DNA of 64,000 nucleotides, from IMG/VR virus record IMGVR_UViG_3300013119_000533, positions 59,338 through 123,337 of that record; one strand, written 5' to 3'. Made by a program: the position numbers and the translations under genes. The stretch is from a virus. The stretch's first letter is position 1; every line of letters begins with the position of its first letter. Under the pieces are notes generated by a model, which was not told where the DNA came from, did no database searches, and saw nothing but the letters and a program-made list of their open reading frames with translations. This document shows positions 1-14,500 of this stretch, piece after piece.

Positions 1-2
1 TT

Positions 3-1514
3 AGTTGGATCCTTTATTCTCAATTTAATTCCATACTGGAAAACTGCACCTGTTCCAAGATAATCCGCCACCTGTCTGTCTTCTATGAAAAACTTCCTTT
101 TTACTACCCCTGCCCACCCTGGAACTGCCAACTCTACTATCTTTGAATCGCGGTCTTCCTTGGTGACAATATTTCTTGCACTCACCCCACCTGTGGCTGC
201 GGCGTTTTGCCCACTCGTAGCAACAACGAAATCCTCTTCTTCTATCTGATCAAACGGGATTCTTGTGGGTGCTCCGAGTTTGTTATGTCCGATCAACCTC
301 TTGGTGACCCTTCTCCTCAGTACCGTTATTTCCAAAATATCTAAGAGAGCAGGGTACCCCAGCATCACGTTTGTTGGGTTTGACTTAACCAGATCATAGT
401 ACCTAGTTTGTTCGTATATCGATGCCATGTCAATAATGAATTCTATATTGGCAACCTTTTCAATCCTATCAAAATCAACAACGACTTCTTCTACATCGAA
501 AAAATCTTTATAATTCTTTTCTATCAAATCAAGAGAGGGGATTGAATCGTCAAATGTTTGAAACTCCGATGGCTGATAGTTCGTCTCCTTCAATCTCTCC
601 ATAGATCGAAAGTCCTGTATCTTCGTCAATGGCACCTGGTGAGTGGTCAGCGCTCTACTGGAGTCTCGATGAGACAATCCTGTCATGAGTGTACCGTTTC
701 CCATACTATGAACAGGTCCATAATAAGGCACTTTCGTTATAGCGTCCTTATAGACTAGTGCTGTAGATTCTACGCGGTTGCCTCTGGTTATAACATCTGC
801 AGTGATGTCGCCCGTCATGTAACCCAACCTTCTTACTTCTTCTGATGACAATTCATCCAGACTTAAAGAACTGAAGTCAAAATAAGTAAAACAAATCATC
901 GAAAGGTTTTCACAACGTCCAAAAAAGAGATTTTCAACTTTAAAGGTGTGTTCGTATGGAATAATGTTTATCAGGTTATTGTTGATATCATACTCTTGGT
1001 ACTGTGAGTTTCTAACCTCAAAACCCAAAGTATCGGGCCTGGCGTCTTTGATTTGAAGTACCACTTTTTCAGTTGTTCTGTTTAACAATTGTACTGTTTG
1101 TTGCAGGTAGTTCTCGAATGTCGGCATTATTGAAGGCAAATCCAACCGCCACCCAAACGCATTGAAAGATCTTATTGTATTCAACATGGTCTCAAATGCG
1201 GCATTATCACTAAACAGGAGTACAGCAACCTTCAAAGAAGACAGTATCTCGTCTTGTATTTGGTTTGGGTCCTCGTCTGGATTTTGATTGTTCGTTATAA
1301 CGCCCAACCCCTCTTCGTTCAAAACGTCCCTAATTTGACAATCAACCGTTATTGCAGTTCCTGGACGGAACCTCCTGTCCTGAGATGCCCCCTCTGAAAG
1401 ACCAGAAGCGAACCTGTTCGGTACCTTAGTATCCTCCAGTGTTATTCTGCGAGTGTATATCTTTGGGAGAAATTGTCCCACAATATCATCAGAATTTCTA
1501 AATCTTTGTGTCAT
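3..1514 (-). CDS. Virion structural protein, partial (runs off left edge)
   Basis: The minus-strand frame opens at an ATG at 1514 and stays open for 504 codons to the window edge, so the C-terminus is missing. The protein begins MTQRFRNSDDIVGQFLPKIY and is acidic and soluble, with no signal peptide or membrane segment seen. I do not recognise a catalytic motif. It sits immediately downstream of the 350-residue protein (4-nt gap) at the end of the baseplate/tail block, so a tail or baseplate-associated role is inferred from position only. The frame was translated by hand from the reverse complement and contains no internal stop. Confidence 0.8.
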   Translation of the reverse strand, partial: MTQRFRNSDDIVGQFLPKIYTRRITLEDTKVPNRFASGLSEGASQDRRFRPGTAITVDCQIRDVLNEEGLGVITNNQNPDEDPNQIQDEILSSLKVAVLLFSDNAAFETMLNTIRSFNAFGWRLDLPSIMPTFENYLQQTVQLLNRTTEKVVLQIKDARPDTLGFEVRNSQYQEYDINNNLINIIPYEHTFKVENLFFGRCENLSMICFTYFDFSSLSLDELSSEEVRRLGYMTGDITADVITRGNRVESTALVYKDAITKVPYYGPVHSMGNGTLMTGLSHRDSSRALTTHQVPLTKIQDFRSMERLKETNYQPSEFQTFDDSIPSLDLIEKNYKDFFDVEEVVVDFDRIEKVANIEFIIDMASIYEQTRYYDLVKSNPTNVMLGYPALLDILEITVLRRRVTKRLIGHNKLGAPTRIPFDQIEEEDFVVATSGQNAAATGGVSARNIVTKEDRDSKIVELAVPGWAGVVKRKFFIEDRQVADYLGTGAVFQYGIKLRIKDPT

Positions 1515-1518
1515 TCTC

Positions 1519-2571
1519 CTATTCACACTCCCCACTTGTATCTGGACTCAGGGGTGGAAGTTCCAGCACAGATGTCTTAAATCTTCTTGCGTCTTCTATT
1601 CCCTGCTTTATTCCATTCTTTAGTTTATTTGGATTTGTTCCAAAAAAGTCCAAACCAAACTCATCTGCAACTTCTCTGTCGACGAGCAACTCGAAATATT
1701 GTTCAATATAATCCCTGGAAATGACACCTCTAGTATTTTTTGTGGTATAAATTCTCTTGAGAGATTCTACTTCTGCACTCCCTTGTTTATCTTTAACTTC
1801 TTTTGTTTCAACTTCAAAAAACTCTACTTCAAAGTTTTCCCGCTTGTAATCTGTAGCGCGCTCGATCAAACTAAGGACAAGAGCATTGTCCTCCACGGAA
1901 AGTCTCATATTGTCTGTAAACACTATCTCATCCTCGATTCCGCTATAGGTTACTCTGAACTCTTCGGGCGGTAGTGCATAGTCTGGGTCTGTTGATGGAA
2001 TCGATTCTGCTTTCAGGTTATAATCCACTTCCATAGTAAGTACGGGTCTTTTTATTCCCACGTTGGGCGATGAGGAACTCACATTAAATTGCGTCATCGT
2101 ACCATCCATTATGCTTTCCACATCCCAAGACGGGACAATCTGCTCGCCAAGGAGAGAGTTGCCGATCATGTTTCTTACGAGATTTCTATCATCAGCACCC
2201 ATTTTCTCTTCGGTCAGGAAATCATTACCGTACAGTTCGCCAGCTGGCAGTTCCTCGATCCGTCCCGTTTTGCGAGCTTGCCATCCGAGACCCCTCTGTT
2301 TGTTAATTTCATGCCCATTCAAAGTAAGGATCCTAGTTTCTACACCATCATGCTCATAGTGAGTTCTTACTCTTTGTGTTTCTTTTTGAATTCTTGTCGA
2401 TGTCTCTTTTGCTTTTTCAGGCTCGACTCCAGCGTACTCTACATTGTATAATATTTCATCGTCGGAAAAAACATAATATACTGGTTTGAATTTACCTTTT
2501 GCTAGCAGGTACTTTCCTAATTGAGTTAGTTCTATATCTAATACATCTTCCTTCTTATTAAAAAACGACAC
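1519..2571 (-). CDS. Conserved phage structural protein, 350 aa
   Basis: The start is a GTG at 2571, preceded by AAGGAG with about 8 nt spacing, and the product begins MSFFNKKEDVLDIELTQLGK. This N-terminus, followed by a 'GKYLLAKGKFKPVYYVFSDD' stretch, resembles a family of uncharacterised virion proteins I associate with marine phages; that is memory of family style, not a search. The rest is acidic and has no recognisable enzyme motif. It lies 5 nt after the giant 4178-residue gene and just before the partial protein at the left edge, consistent with a single tail/baseplate operon. Function is unknown. Confidence 0.85.
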   Translation of the reverse strand: MSFFNKKEDVLDIELTQLGKYLLAKGKFKPVYYVFSDDEILYNVEYAGVEPEKAKETSTRIQKETQRVRTHYEHDGVETRILTLNGHEINKQRGLGWQARKTGRIEELPAGELYGNDFLTEEKMGADDRNLVRNMIGNSLLGEQIVPSWDVESIMDGTMTQFNVSSSSPNVGIKRPVLTMEVDYNLKAESIPSTDPDYALPPEEFRVTYSGIEDEIVFTDNMRLSVEDNALVLSLIERATDYKRENFEVEFFEVETKEVKDKQGSAEVESLKRIYTTKNTRGVISRDYIEQYFELLVDREVADEFGLDFFGTNPNKLKNGIKQGIEDARRFKTSVLELPPLSPDTSGECE

Positions 2572-2576
2572 TCTTA

Positions 2577-5500
2577 TTACTCCTTACTAAATCCAACGAA
2601 TCCAGATGACTGCAAATCAAGGGGTTTGTACTTAAAATCAATAGAAGTACCAATATTAACTAGTTCAATTAACGAAAAGTAATCATATGGCCAGTTAAAA
2701 CCATACTCAAATATATCATTTTCCACACTAAGTTTCTTTTCAGGATGTCCGTCTGGAAGTTTGTCTAGTTTCTTTTTCTTAAAGTAATTCGTTTGTGCTT
2801 TCTGCTTAACCTTGAATACCATCCACTGGACGTCTTCATCAAACCCGCCATCCTCCATGAGGTCGGTTGGTCCGAATAGTTCATGATCAACCACTTGCGA
2901 ACTAATAATCCTAGAACCCTCTCCATAGTACGAATCCAAACCGACGTCGGGTGTCACATTTTGCCAAATATTTGCTACATCCTGACGTGAAAGCGTTACG
3001 GAAAACTCAAATATATACATTGCAAATGGTTCAATAAATTTTGAAGTCGGATCATTATATTTTAAGAAGTTAAAGTGCGGTGGAATATTATAATCCATCA
3101 TAGATTTAACCATCTTGAAAATGGATCTTCTTGGTGTAATTGCTCTAGGTGGATCACCCAACCTATCACTCGATGCATCACCTGGTAAAGACCCTCCTGA
3201 TCTGCGGGCAGCTGCATCGTCTAAAATATTCGCTGCTTCTCTCTGTTCACGGCGAGCATCTTCCGTGTCAAGTCTATATTCTGGGAATCCCAAATTTCTA
3301 ACTGACTGGTATACTTCCTCTTTTGGAAGTTTGAAGAACTTCTTTTCTCCATTAACAGTCTTAAAAGGAACTGCGATAACCGCCTCTTTGATTAATTTTG
3401 ATGATGGGAGCGAACCGATTTTGTTATATTCACGTTCTATCCCAAGTCCTATAAGTTTAGATAGGTCTCCCTTTGATCGATCTCTAGGTCCACCAATCCA
3501 AACAGACGGGCGAGTCTTGCCTGTTATGCTGCCTGTCTGGTGCCAGATCCCTTTTATTTTCGGCAAAGTCTGTGTCGTTTTTGAAGTTCTTGGTTGATCA
3601 ACATCTCCATCGGCGGTGCCAGTGAAGTTAAACGTAGGACACTCAAATCTAGTTTGAAGTACCAAAGAACTTCTATTTTCAATAATATCCCCTGTTTCAG
3701 AATTATATGATTGAACAAAACTATCTTCATTAAATCCAAAACCACTGAAACTGGCACTAAGGTGCATGGCATGATCCCTGTTTACAGAAGCTGGTATCAT
3801 CATAGTCACTGACGAGTCTGTGGTGGATCTTCCAGATCCCTTAGAAGACATGGACCCCGTTGCTGATACGAATCTCTCAAATTCGACAGTAGTTTCTGAA
3901 AGGATTTGTCTTATTGAATTATATTGGGTATTTGAGTCTGGAGTAAATTTTAACGTCGCTTCTGCAAGACCGTCATAATGAGGCGGCAAATATGGTGCAA
4001 ACCCATACCCTAGTTTGTCATAATATCTTGGCAAGTTAATACCACCAGGCGTCTTGGTTTTGACTCGACCAACGTCGCACGGCGGGCCGAAAGCTGCTGG
4101 ATTGTTATACATTGGATTATCACGACTTGTCCCGCGGCCGCTGCCAAGTATAACTCTTGCCTCATAGGTGCTCACACTGGAGTCGATTTCTTGTGGGACA
4201 TCTGATGACCTTATTGTCACACCCTTACTGTTTTCAATAAACAAGTTCAAACATTCTGCATAGAAATTACTTGCGGCGCGGGTGTACATCGTTGTTGTCG
4301 ATGCTATTGCATCAAGATCAAGTTTAGTTACGAGAGAAGACGAGTGCGCAGCGACACCACGGACGAAATCCGTATTTTGAACTGCACCCGTGACATTAAA
4401 ACTGCCCGACCATACGGTTGGCCCAGACAAATCACCAGTCAATCTTCTCTTAACGGTATTGGCACCCAAGAGACTTGCGCTCGGATGAGGTTCCATTTCA
4501 TAAAACAACGTCTGATTTCCATCTTCTGTAGAAACTGTGGGCGGAGTGTATATCGCAGGATCTACAATTGCCTCAAACGGTATTCTTGTAACGGACTTTA
4601 TCCCCGTGTCTATATTCAAACTCAGCGAAGTGGGTTCACTACCTATATCCATCGATCCAGTGTAAAAATGTTTATGATATTCTGGAGATCCTATTCTCGG
4701 GATCGAGGCGTCATCCGTAAAATTAAACTTAGAACCAACAACAAAAGTTGGAATAGTGTATGCCCCTGAAACAAAAGTGTTTGCGCTTCCAGATAGTCCA
4801 GCTGGGTGGTTGTCTCTCAAAGTAGACTCTACCATATAACCGTCTCGTGACCTGGTGGTTGTTCCAAGAACCTTCCAGTTGACACCTGCGTTGTCGCGGG
4901 CATTAGTCCACCAAGTTTTAAATGCTGGGGCGTCGTAAGTAGTTGATCCATTGCCCTCAATTTCGCCACCATTAAGAACATAATAGTATAGAGTATATTG
5001 TGCTGGATTTGTTATGTCAGTAATACCGTTCCACCTTCTTCTGGATCTGCTTGACCAACTCGGTGACTGATCCAGGGATCCAGACCAAGTCGAAAATCCA
5101 TAAAAGGTGCCAGAAAGATGATTCGCCAATGTAGGGGCAGCAGTAGTGTCGGGGATCTTAGATTCGAAAGATCCTGATGAGGCAAGTATAGTTTTACCAC
5201 TATACAATGGAGATGCATGATTAAACACTGGTAAATTGTTTGTCATGCTAGCATCCGTCAAATAATCTGATGATGCATAAAGGCTTGACTTTGCCTTCAT
5301 ATACCCAGTGTCATTTCCAGGTCGGTACCATGCCACTAGGTTATCGTGTAAGGATCGAGGCAAGACAGTATATGGGTTTCTTGGACCTATTTGAGATCCG
5401 TGGTTTTTAGACTGAAACTTTGCGGATGAGGCGGTGTCGCCCTGCGATAGCGCACTGATCTGTGTTGCGCCAGCTGGTGGGTTGTCGGGATTAGATCCCC

Positions 5501-8500
5501 CAAGTGCATAAACAGAATATTTGTCTAATTGCTTATTGAAAACTAAAACTTCAGTCATGATGTTTTCAGAGGGTTTGGTTGTTGCTAGTCCGCGCTTCAA
5601 GGTTGAATCAACTGTATTTCCGAGAAATCCGAGGTCTACATTACTATCGGCATTTAGGGATTTTACTGCTCCTAGATGCGACCCTAGATAACAATTTCTT
5701 TCACCGTCCAAAACTACAGAAGCGGCGCTCGAACCATCAAGAGTAAACCCTGCTGACGAGGTTATTTCAGCGGCTGTGCTATATGGGCGACCATTAACAA
5801 AACACTTAAAGTTGTCGACGTCGATCGTGTTTAAATCGAACTCCACATAATAATGGTTCCACCCAGGGTTGAATCTTGCTCCATCTGGTGGCGTGCACTT
5901 CATAACGAAAAAATCCTTTCCATTTCCGCCAGCAGCAACAAAGTGGGTCTTAAACTTTTTATTTGCTCCAGTCTGGGCCTGGGCTTTGTTTTCAAATCCC
6001 GAATAAGTGAGAGAATCATTATCAATAGCATACCCAAGGTGAAAACCCTTCTTGAATGCAGCCTGATCTTCTACTTCTCCACTACCAAGCGAAATCACGG
6101 TACCACACTGCTGGAGGGGGTAGAGCGAATCCATAGAGAAACTACGCCAATCCTGTTCTCGTCCTCGGGCATTAGTCATCGGCAAATACATCCAAAACGA
6201 TACACCAATCTTGTCATTGTGATTGCCGCTGGCGATGGACCCTGTCAGAGACTTAGCCCATTCGCTGCCTCCACCAATCTCAATTCTGTTTCTTGATAGA
6301 TTGGGGTTTGCCTTCGGAAAATTATCAAAATCAGAACTTGAACCCGTCATCATATATGAAGTAACGCTGGCGGATTGGAACATGACACCATACTGGTTAT
6401 ATATCTTGTCTTCGTGGGGTTCGAAAATAGGATAATCAACCGAGATGCCCGACTTGATTGTATTAAATGCAATACCTGGAGCGTAATAAGGCGCTAACAC
6501 GTTTCTCCATAATCCATCAGCATGCTGACTGTAAGAGGAACTAAATTCTGATGCTAATTGAGTCATTCTATCCGCAGGGTACAATCCCTTGTAAGGTAAA
6601 AATTTCTTTAATGCCTTACACTTCAGCATTAACCGCTGTGGAGTAGCGCTCTTTATTTCCAGCATCTGCTCTTCAACGACTTCAAAATCTTTTACAAAAT
6701 CAGTATGACTATAAATTTTATAAAAATTATCCATCGAACTATTGGATGGAGAGGCTGCTCCAGTGATGGTTAGGAAAGAGTCGTTACACGTAAAGTATGG
6801 ATCGGCGCCACCTACGGTATTAATGTAGTGATCCATGTGCTCACTAATTCTGAATTCTGGCACCAAAGAAAAGTCCTTTGCTATCAACCGAGTCTGGTGG
6901 GCAAAATCATTATAGTTATCAAAATTAAACGGATTTCGACCAGAGTGTTCTGGGGTCTTAAAGAATTGAGATCCGAACAGGTGATGATCTACCCTTTCGT
7001 CTTTCTTGTAGATATTTTGTATATGGTATCCGCCTGATTGATGTAGGAAATATGCGAACGTTCCACTTGCCTCTTCAAATCCATATGTAGGCGTGTTCGT
7101 ATTGTTTGAGTTGCCAAACGATCCAGTGTAAAACCTGCCACGAAGATCTGCATAATTCGAAATCTTTGTTGTCGATATGACCGAATGGCCGGTTTCATCG
7201 AAAGGAGTAAACAATTCTTTCTTTGAATTTGTTGGCGTATATGTTCTTACTGAAGACGTTATAAACGATGCAGTCATGTCTGAGATGGCCATCTCCAGAG
7301 TATTATTTACAACATTTAGATCTGCAAACGTATCACGTTCGATGGTCTTCATCTCAAACACATTCGGCGCCTTCATTGCCCATTGCCCAGAAATGTCGTT
7401 GGCAGCACTTGAACCCGTAACAACAGAAACAAATCGTATCTTCTGGTTAGTCAAAGACGCTGTAACTAGTACATCAACAAACTGATACGCTGTGTCGCTG
7501 GCGTATGTGTCAATATCTCCAGAGGACGACCCTATTGTTGCAACAGTTCGGTACCCCCTATCACCACGAGACTGATCTTCGTCGCCGATTTGTACATAAA
7601 ATGGCGTTGTTGATTTGTGGACAATACCGCCGCCAGCAGCTGTTGTGCTGGCGCCAGTCCTAAGTAGGAACGTAATCTTGCCAGGAAAGTCATATGAAGA
7701 AGTAGTTCGAACCCATCTATACAGCGTATGTTCAGAACTCTTAGGAGGATCATACATTGCCGAAACCGCAACAGACCGCCCAACAAAAGCCATTGGCGAA
7801 AGTCCCGATGGGGTTCCAAAATCATCTGACATCACTCTTGGCCCAACCTGTGCTTCGGTGACACTGTTAGTTGGACCACTAGCTGTTCCATAACTAGACC
7901 CATTATAAGTGTGTGTTTTCCATCCTGGTGGTAGTCCTGGACTTGTGTTGAATCCGCTGCCTCCTATTGAATTATAATTGGTCGTGTTTGCTGCTTGGAA
8001 AAAAAGATCATTTTCGGGAAATACGTTCGTAGTATTGAGACCTTGATCATAAATCTTTCCTGCCGAATATGATGCAGACAAAATAAATCTTTGAACTGTG
8101 AAAGAGTTAGGCAAACTAGATGTAGCTTGCATTGGGAACGGTCTCGCGAAGACGGCACTTGCACTAGGAAAGTGTAAGTTATTGTGGAAAACAGAATAGT
8201 TCGCAAATAGCTCACCTGCGCCGTCAGCGCCCAAGTGATCAGATGTTGTCTTCAGCGCTGTTGTTCTAAAATTATCAGGTTCATCTAATGGCCAAATCGA
8301 CATTCTCGGAATCGTATTTCCTTGTGAATTTGTTACGTTCGTTAACGTACGTTCGGATCGCACTGTTTTCCAAAAATCATCAGTTTTAAACTCGGTTCTT
8401 TGTCTAGTTCTCTCAAGATATGCATTTTCCTCTTTCGGAAAAATGTCCATATCAAACCTTGCCCAGTCTGTAACTGGTTTACTTAAATCAAACCCTCTCA

Positions 8501-11500
8501 ACATATTATTGTCTAGGAGATTTATCTTTTGATCGTCTGGAGTCTGCACTCTCAATAAGTTAGTTAAATTATCAGTTGCGAATTTACCAACAATATTACT
8601 AAATACAAACTTGTTCACTGCAAGCTTTGGGATGCCCTTGGAATCTAACACCATTCCAAAAAGTTTAATCGGATACCTGTTTGATGTAACAGGAGGGTCT
8701 GTAAATCTAAAACTAGAATTAGAAACATCCCTATCTGTATTATAGATCCTACGATGATTCGTACTATCTGGCCATGAATAGTTACCTAGAGTGTTCGTTC
8801 TTACGACGCGTCGGCCTTCGTTACTCGGACTACCGATCTCCATTGGAGGTGCATATATATTCTTTTTACGCAAATACCTACCCATTTGAGTTTGTCCTAC
8901 CCTCAATTGTTTCCAAGATGGATAACCATACGGGCCTTGCTTGCTTAAAATCATTGTATGAAAGTGCGCTGGTGCAATTGCTTTAATTTCGATATTCCTA
9001 ATAGACCACAAACCGTCCATCGATATGTCAGAATTTCTTACAATCCACCTTAATTCCAGTGGTCTTTCTGGTCCTTGTCCCAACCCTGAAAGTCTTACAC
9101 TTTGTTGGACATACTCTGTGCGATCATGACGGTTGTTGGAGACGGATGCAACCAAGTCAGAATTGTTGGATGCCAGTTCCAATACTGTCACATAAGAACC
9201 GCCAGACTTCTTGTATTGCAAATACATATTGTTATTGCTTCTGCTTGTTTGATTGATTACGTCAAAATTAATATCAATCGAACCTGGAGTTGTTATAGGG
9301 TTGAACAACGCAACCCACGACCAATAGTCTGACGATACTGGCGGGTTTGTGATATCGGTGTGGGGCAATCCCGTCCCGCGAAATGCTAAAGCTTGATATA
9401 CGCCGTTGGTACTTGTCCATCCATACTGAAATGGCGTTGGGCCTGTGGAGACAGCTGTGGCACCTATAAAAGAATCCACAAAAGATTTTGAATACCCCGA
9501 TCTATCAACAGCTTCGGCGGCGTACGTATTTGCTGTTGCTGTGGAGACCGCCGTTGTAAACCCTAACCCGATATTGAAAAGTGATGCAGTGAGCTGATGT
9601 CCTGGTCCGAGGGCGCCTAAATACCCACTGTCTCCAGTAATCGCTTTATCTGCGGCAAAATTATTCTTATATACAGTGATGGTCGACAAACTCGAAGTTA
9701 AGGTCGATGTGTTTGACCCGACGTCAAGATCTTGATTTGTAAGTGTGTGCGGATACTGATGGAAATTGATTCCAGCATAGTTTACAATTGGGTTCCCAAA
9801 TGCGGCAGCGCCTGGAAAAGGCGTACTTGCTGATAAAAACTCATAAGTTCTCTCATACCTCAATGACCCTGTAGTGTTGCCACCCAGAGCAGCCTGTGTA
9901 AATGAATGTAAGTGCCCTGCAAACTCTATCTTCGGTCTACCTGCGGTGTTTAAAGACGCCGTAATCCAAGCATACTGATAGTCGTTTTGTGGAATCGGAT
10001 GCTGAACGAACAAGTTATCCTTATTGATATCCGTCTCTCCACTGTACTTCTGTCCTGACATTGACCTTCTGTGTCTTGGGTTCGCATTAACCTTGTGGTT
10101 TGTTACAAGACTGTTGGAGTCTTTATTGCTAGCAGACTGAGGCAGTTTGCTCAAGAAATTCATCGGACCTCTAACAGAAAGATTTCGATAGTTTAAGGAA
10201 TTGTAAACAGAATATTGGTTAGTTTCTCTATCCAACCCATGTCCGCCTCTACTATTTCCTGCCACCTCTGTGCCACCTGGCGATGCAAAGCGTGCTTTAA
10301 ATACTGTTTTCCTGACTGGTCTGGCAAATCGAGCGAATTCTTTTACGCCTGGAATGCCTGTTGAATTTGACGATGTCATTTGTTCAAGATTGTCTACGAG
10401 AAAATCTTTTCTTTGATCTTCCGAAGTATATTGCACAATATCATACATATGGTTATAATTTCCCAAGGAAATACTAGATGTTGTGCTTTGTATATTGTCA
10501 ATATTGACAGGGCGTTTTGCGAGTGGTCCTCTTAAAACTTGCGCATGTTGAATGCTATGATCTATAATAGGCAGATTTGAGTCATCCAATCCCGTTGCAT
10601 TTGGAGGCAGAACATATAATCCATCAACTCCGCCAGTAAAATCCGTCTTTGTCAGACCTGGATCGCCAGAATCCGTAATCGTAATAGTTGTGTTACCGCT
10701 CGCACCTTCCACGTTTTGTGTCACCTGGACGACTGTAGAGGCAATTCTTGCAGCGGTCAGTCTGCTATTGCCATTTAAACATGCCGCGATGGCCAGTGCG
10801 GTTGCAGCTGCGGTTCCTACTGCAAACGTCGGATTATTGATGTCCGTAGTTGTAGTTGTGGATCCATGTGCGGTTGCCGTTATTACAGTTCCGTCTGTAG
10901 CGATAACTTGAATAGTGTCAGATGTGTTAATCTCTGTATGATCACTGACTGTAATTGTTGCTGTCGCTGATTCAAAACCCGTTGCAATCTTGAACGCCTC
11001 GGATCTACTACGCCCATCCTTCTTGTTTTCAATATTACCCAATAAGGACCCAGATAAATCTTGATGCCTATGAGCGTTGCCGCCTACCCAGCGTTCTGTA
11101 AATGGAGACTGGAGTGTCACCTCTCTGTCGTCACCATACTCGTCAGAGTGTAAATTTGTTATATCAACACCCTTCTTAAAATTAAGATACAGTGACGCTT
11201 TGTAATCAGTTGGTGCATCGATGGAACTACTGTATATCGTAAATGGAGCGATATCATTTATGTCCCTATCTTTATGCGTAAAAGCAATATCAGCTGGTGC
11301 ATGGATCTTATGCTTCTTGTGGGGGTTAATTACGTCCTTACACGCCGTTGAAGCAGCTTCTGATGCTGTGACCGCAATATGTGTTTTCTCGTGCGCAGAA
11401 GTGACGCCAGTGTAAAATCTTTTCTTTTTATTGCCAAAGGTGTTATCTCCACCCTTCGCATGGCGTTGGTCCTCTACTGTTAAACGATATGGTCTGGATA

Positions 11501-14500
11501 GTCTTCTTGTTGCATAAGTTGATCCCGAAACAGAAGTAATTGATGCCCTTCTGATAATTTCTCTATCCGAGTCCGTCTCCAAAGTACCTGAAACAAAAAG
11601 GTCTGTATTTCGTTGTGCTCTCTCGCTTGTCCATAGACAATTCTTGTTGTTCGGACTTCCCAACGGAGCATGTCCACGATTCCAGTCGTATAACAATTCA
11701 TTAATCGCTCTTATCTGTCCGAGTGGTTCAACCTTTTTAAGTTCTAGGGTTGGATACTTAGACTGGAATTTGTTCCTTTCTAGAATATGACTCTCTATGA
11801 CATTTCTTATATCTTCAGATGCAGCAACAGATGCAGGCACAAACTGATCGATCATAACGGAAAGCGAGGAATCCAACCACTTGTAGTATTCCATAAACCT
11901 CTCAATGTCTGGTGAGTTACCCACTCTGTCAAAGAACATTTGACGCAACTTAGATAGACCCTTATAGTCCTGCCTGAACCTTTCTACTGGGGCGCCGATG
12001 GCGTTATTGAAATCGTTAATACCTGCAAAGAAGTTTAACATCTCATCCGAAACAACTGCATACATACTCTTCTCGAAAGAGAAATAATAATCTGTTGGTT
12101 TCGTCTCTCTTGTGAAAACTACATCATCGTTAAGGGAGATATTGACCATATCGCCAGAGCGTACGTTCTCAAGTGGTTGTAACTTGGCTGCCTGGTCAAA
12201 TTCAACGTCAATACTGCCTGTACCTATCGTTCCGAAAGATATACCCTTTGCAGGATGCATATACTTAATTGTATCTTCGATTGAACCACCGACAAGGTTT
12301 GAGTCTACGGAACCAGAAGATACGTCTGTCACCCACATCTCACCATTGGTATTGGATCCTGTCAAACTTTCAAAGTTCCAATTGATGGTGAGCAATTCCG
12401 ATCTAGGAGTGTGACACCCACCTGCGTTTCCTAGAGGCAAGATATCCCTAGTTGGGTTGGTTACACCGAAAGATTTTGGATCAATCGTATGCTGATGTAA
12501 TTCATCATCACTTAAGAATGTCAACCAGTGTCTGAAATTTGTTGCTTTTATATCCGACCGTTGCAATATGCCGCCGTCGAAGTCTGTCCTATGCGTACCC
12601 ACATAAAACCTTCTGGATGCCTGCGTAAAGGCGGCGCCCACTGCCTGAGACATAGAACTACTAATTATGTGCTGCTGGTCTATCTGATTACCGATTGCAT
12701 TAATGCAAGCAAGTTCAATGAAATAAGATGTAGCAGATCCACTAACGTTCATCGCATCTGGGTTTAATCTATTTTCAAGCCTGGTGCGAACTGCAACATG
12801 CCATCTTCTGGATGTGTACAGATCAGGAATAAACTCCGTTTCGATCGGATCGAATAGACCATTTCTACACGTCAAGACGAACTTGGCAGTTGTTGAATTC
12901 TGAGTGTCTTTGACTGCATATACTTGAAAGTTAGCATCATCGTCTCCGACAGCTGTCCAAGCATGTGAAGTGCCGTTCTGACCTGCAGTATTGGTGCGGA
13001 CTGCGTGACAACCAAACAAACTAGAACTCAACGGCGTACTGCGATAAAAATCATGTTCTATAGGGTATCTATTGGGGAAAAATATCTGTGCCTGAGTTGT
13101 CGATCCAGCTGGTAAAGCAGAAGATCCCGTCACATACCCTCTTGCATCCTTTTGTCTGTAAGTGCCTGGTAGACTAGCCGTTTGAAAAACGGTTGCGTCT
13201 GTACTCGATTCGGAATCAAAGTTTACATACTTGTTCTTCACTGTTGAATGAATGTAACTGTTTTCGAGCGGATATACAGAATCTGTCGAATAAAGATTCA
13301 TCTTTATCAATTCACTATCTACACCAAAGCATCTGAACAGGTTTCTAAATGATCTTTCCGTTCCCTTCGATTTGTAAATACTGTTAATGTTATTGTATAT
13401 GTTGTTGTATATAAAGTTTTTAACGTTGTGTAATTTTTCCCTAAATTTGTCTTCTTCATTCCGATCATTGAAAATGTTGATCGTATCCTTGTCCAAGAAA
13501 AGTTCTGGAGTGACAAGACCCAAAGACTCCAACTTTACATTGTTGAACGGGTGCGGTTTATATTTAAGGTCTGGGTATTTATTTTCCTTGACGTCCTTCA
13601 TTTCCTTTATTTGAATGAATAGACTGTCAAAATAGCTCGCCATGATCTGTGTTATTTTTCTTAATTCGTGTCCGTTCTCCTGACCATCTTCATCAACGAT
13701 CCAATCTGGGATTGAATAATAAAGACTTGAATTGTTGGTTAGGTCAAAAGCATACCCCTCTTCCAATGAACTTGTCGTAAATGCCACCACGTCTGGATGC
13801 GTGGAGTACAGAATAGGGTCTCTGAATTCCTTAAAAGAGGCAGAGGACTCCGTAATTGCCGATCCAGTGTGACGACCTACCGAAGCATATCCAACCCAAT
13901 CACCATTAGATACTCTACCAGAGTAGTCTAAAACTATATTGTCGATTCCAGAATCGCCTACCAGACCTTCATTGAATTTATAATAAACCCCCAATGATGA
14001 ATTTTCCACATTCTTATTGGTGCCTGCGCCGATCTGATGATTGTAGAATCTGCCAACCTCTTTAGAGTTCCTTGCTGTTTTCCAAAATCGAAATTCATCC
14101 AAAGATCCAGACAACTTACCATACCCGCGTCCAGGGTATTGTGGCCTGTCACTAGCAGCGTTGCCTGCGCCCAATTCTCTGGCGTCTTTGTAAGCGACCA
14201 GGGATCCAATTGTTCCTACCATTGCAGTGTTAAGGGTGCCAACGGAACTGCCTGTCATTATAGTTTGATGCAATTCACCGTCGACATAGGATCTAAGTCG
14301 CACCGAACTAGAAACATTTTGCATCGTAAATGAATAATGGTGCCATGCGTCATCTGAACCGCTCGTGTAAAGGGCAGGTTTACCAACTCTGACATCTTTA
14401 AATCCCGTGGTTCCAGACTGATATGTTACAAGAAATGGTGATTTAGCAGAATCACTACTGTCCAATTCTATAGTGAATCGACCATATTTGTGCTCACCCT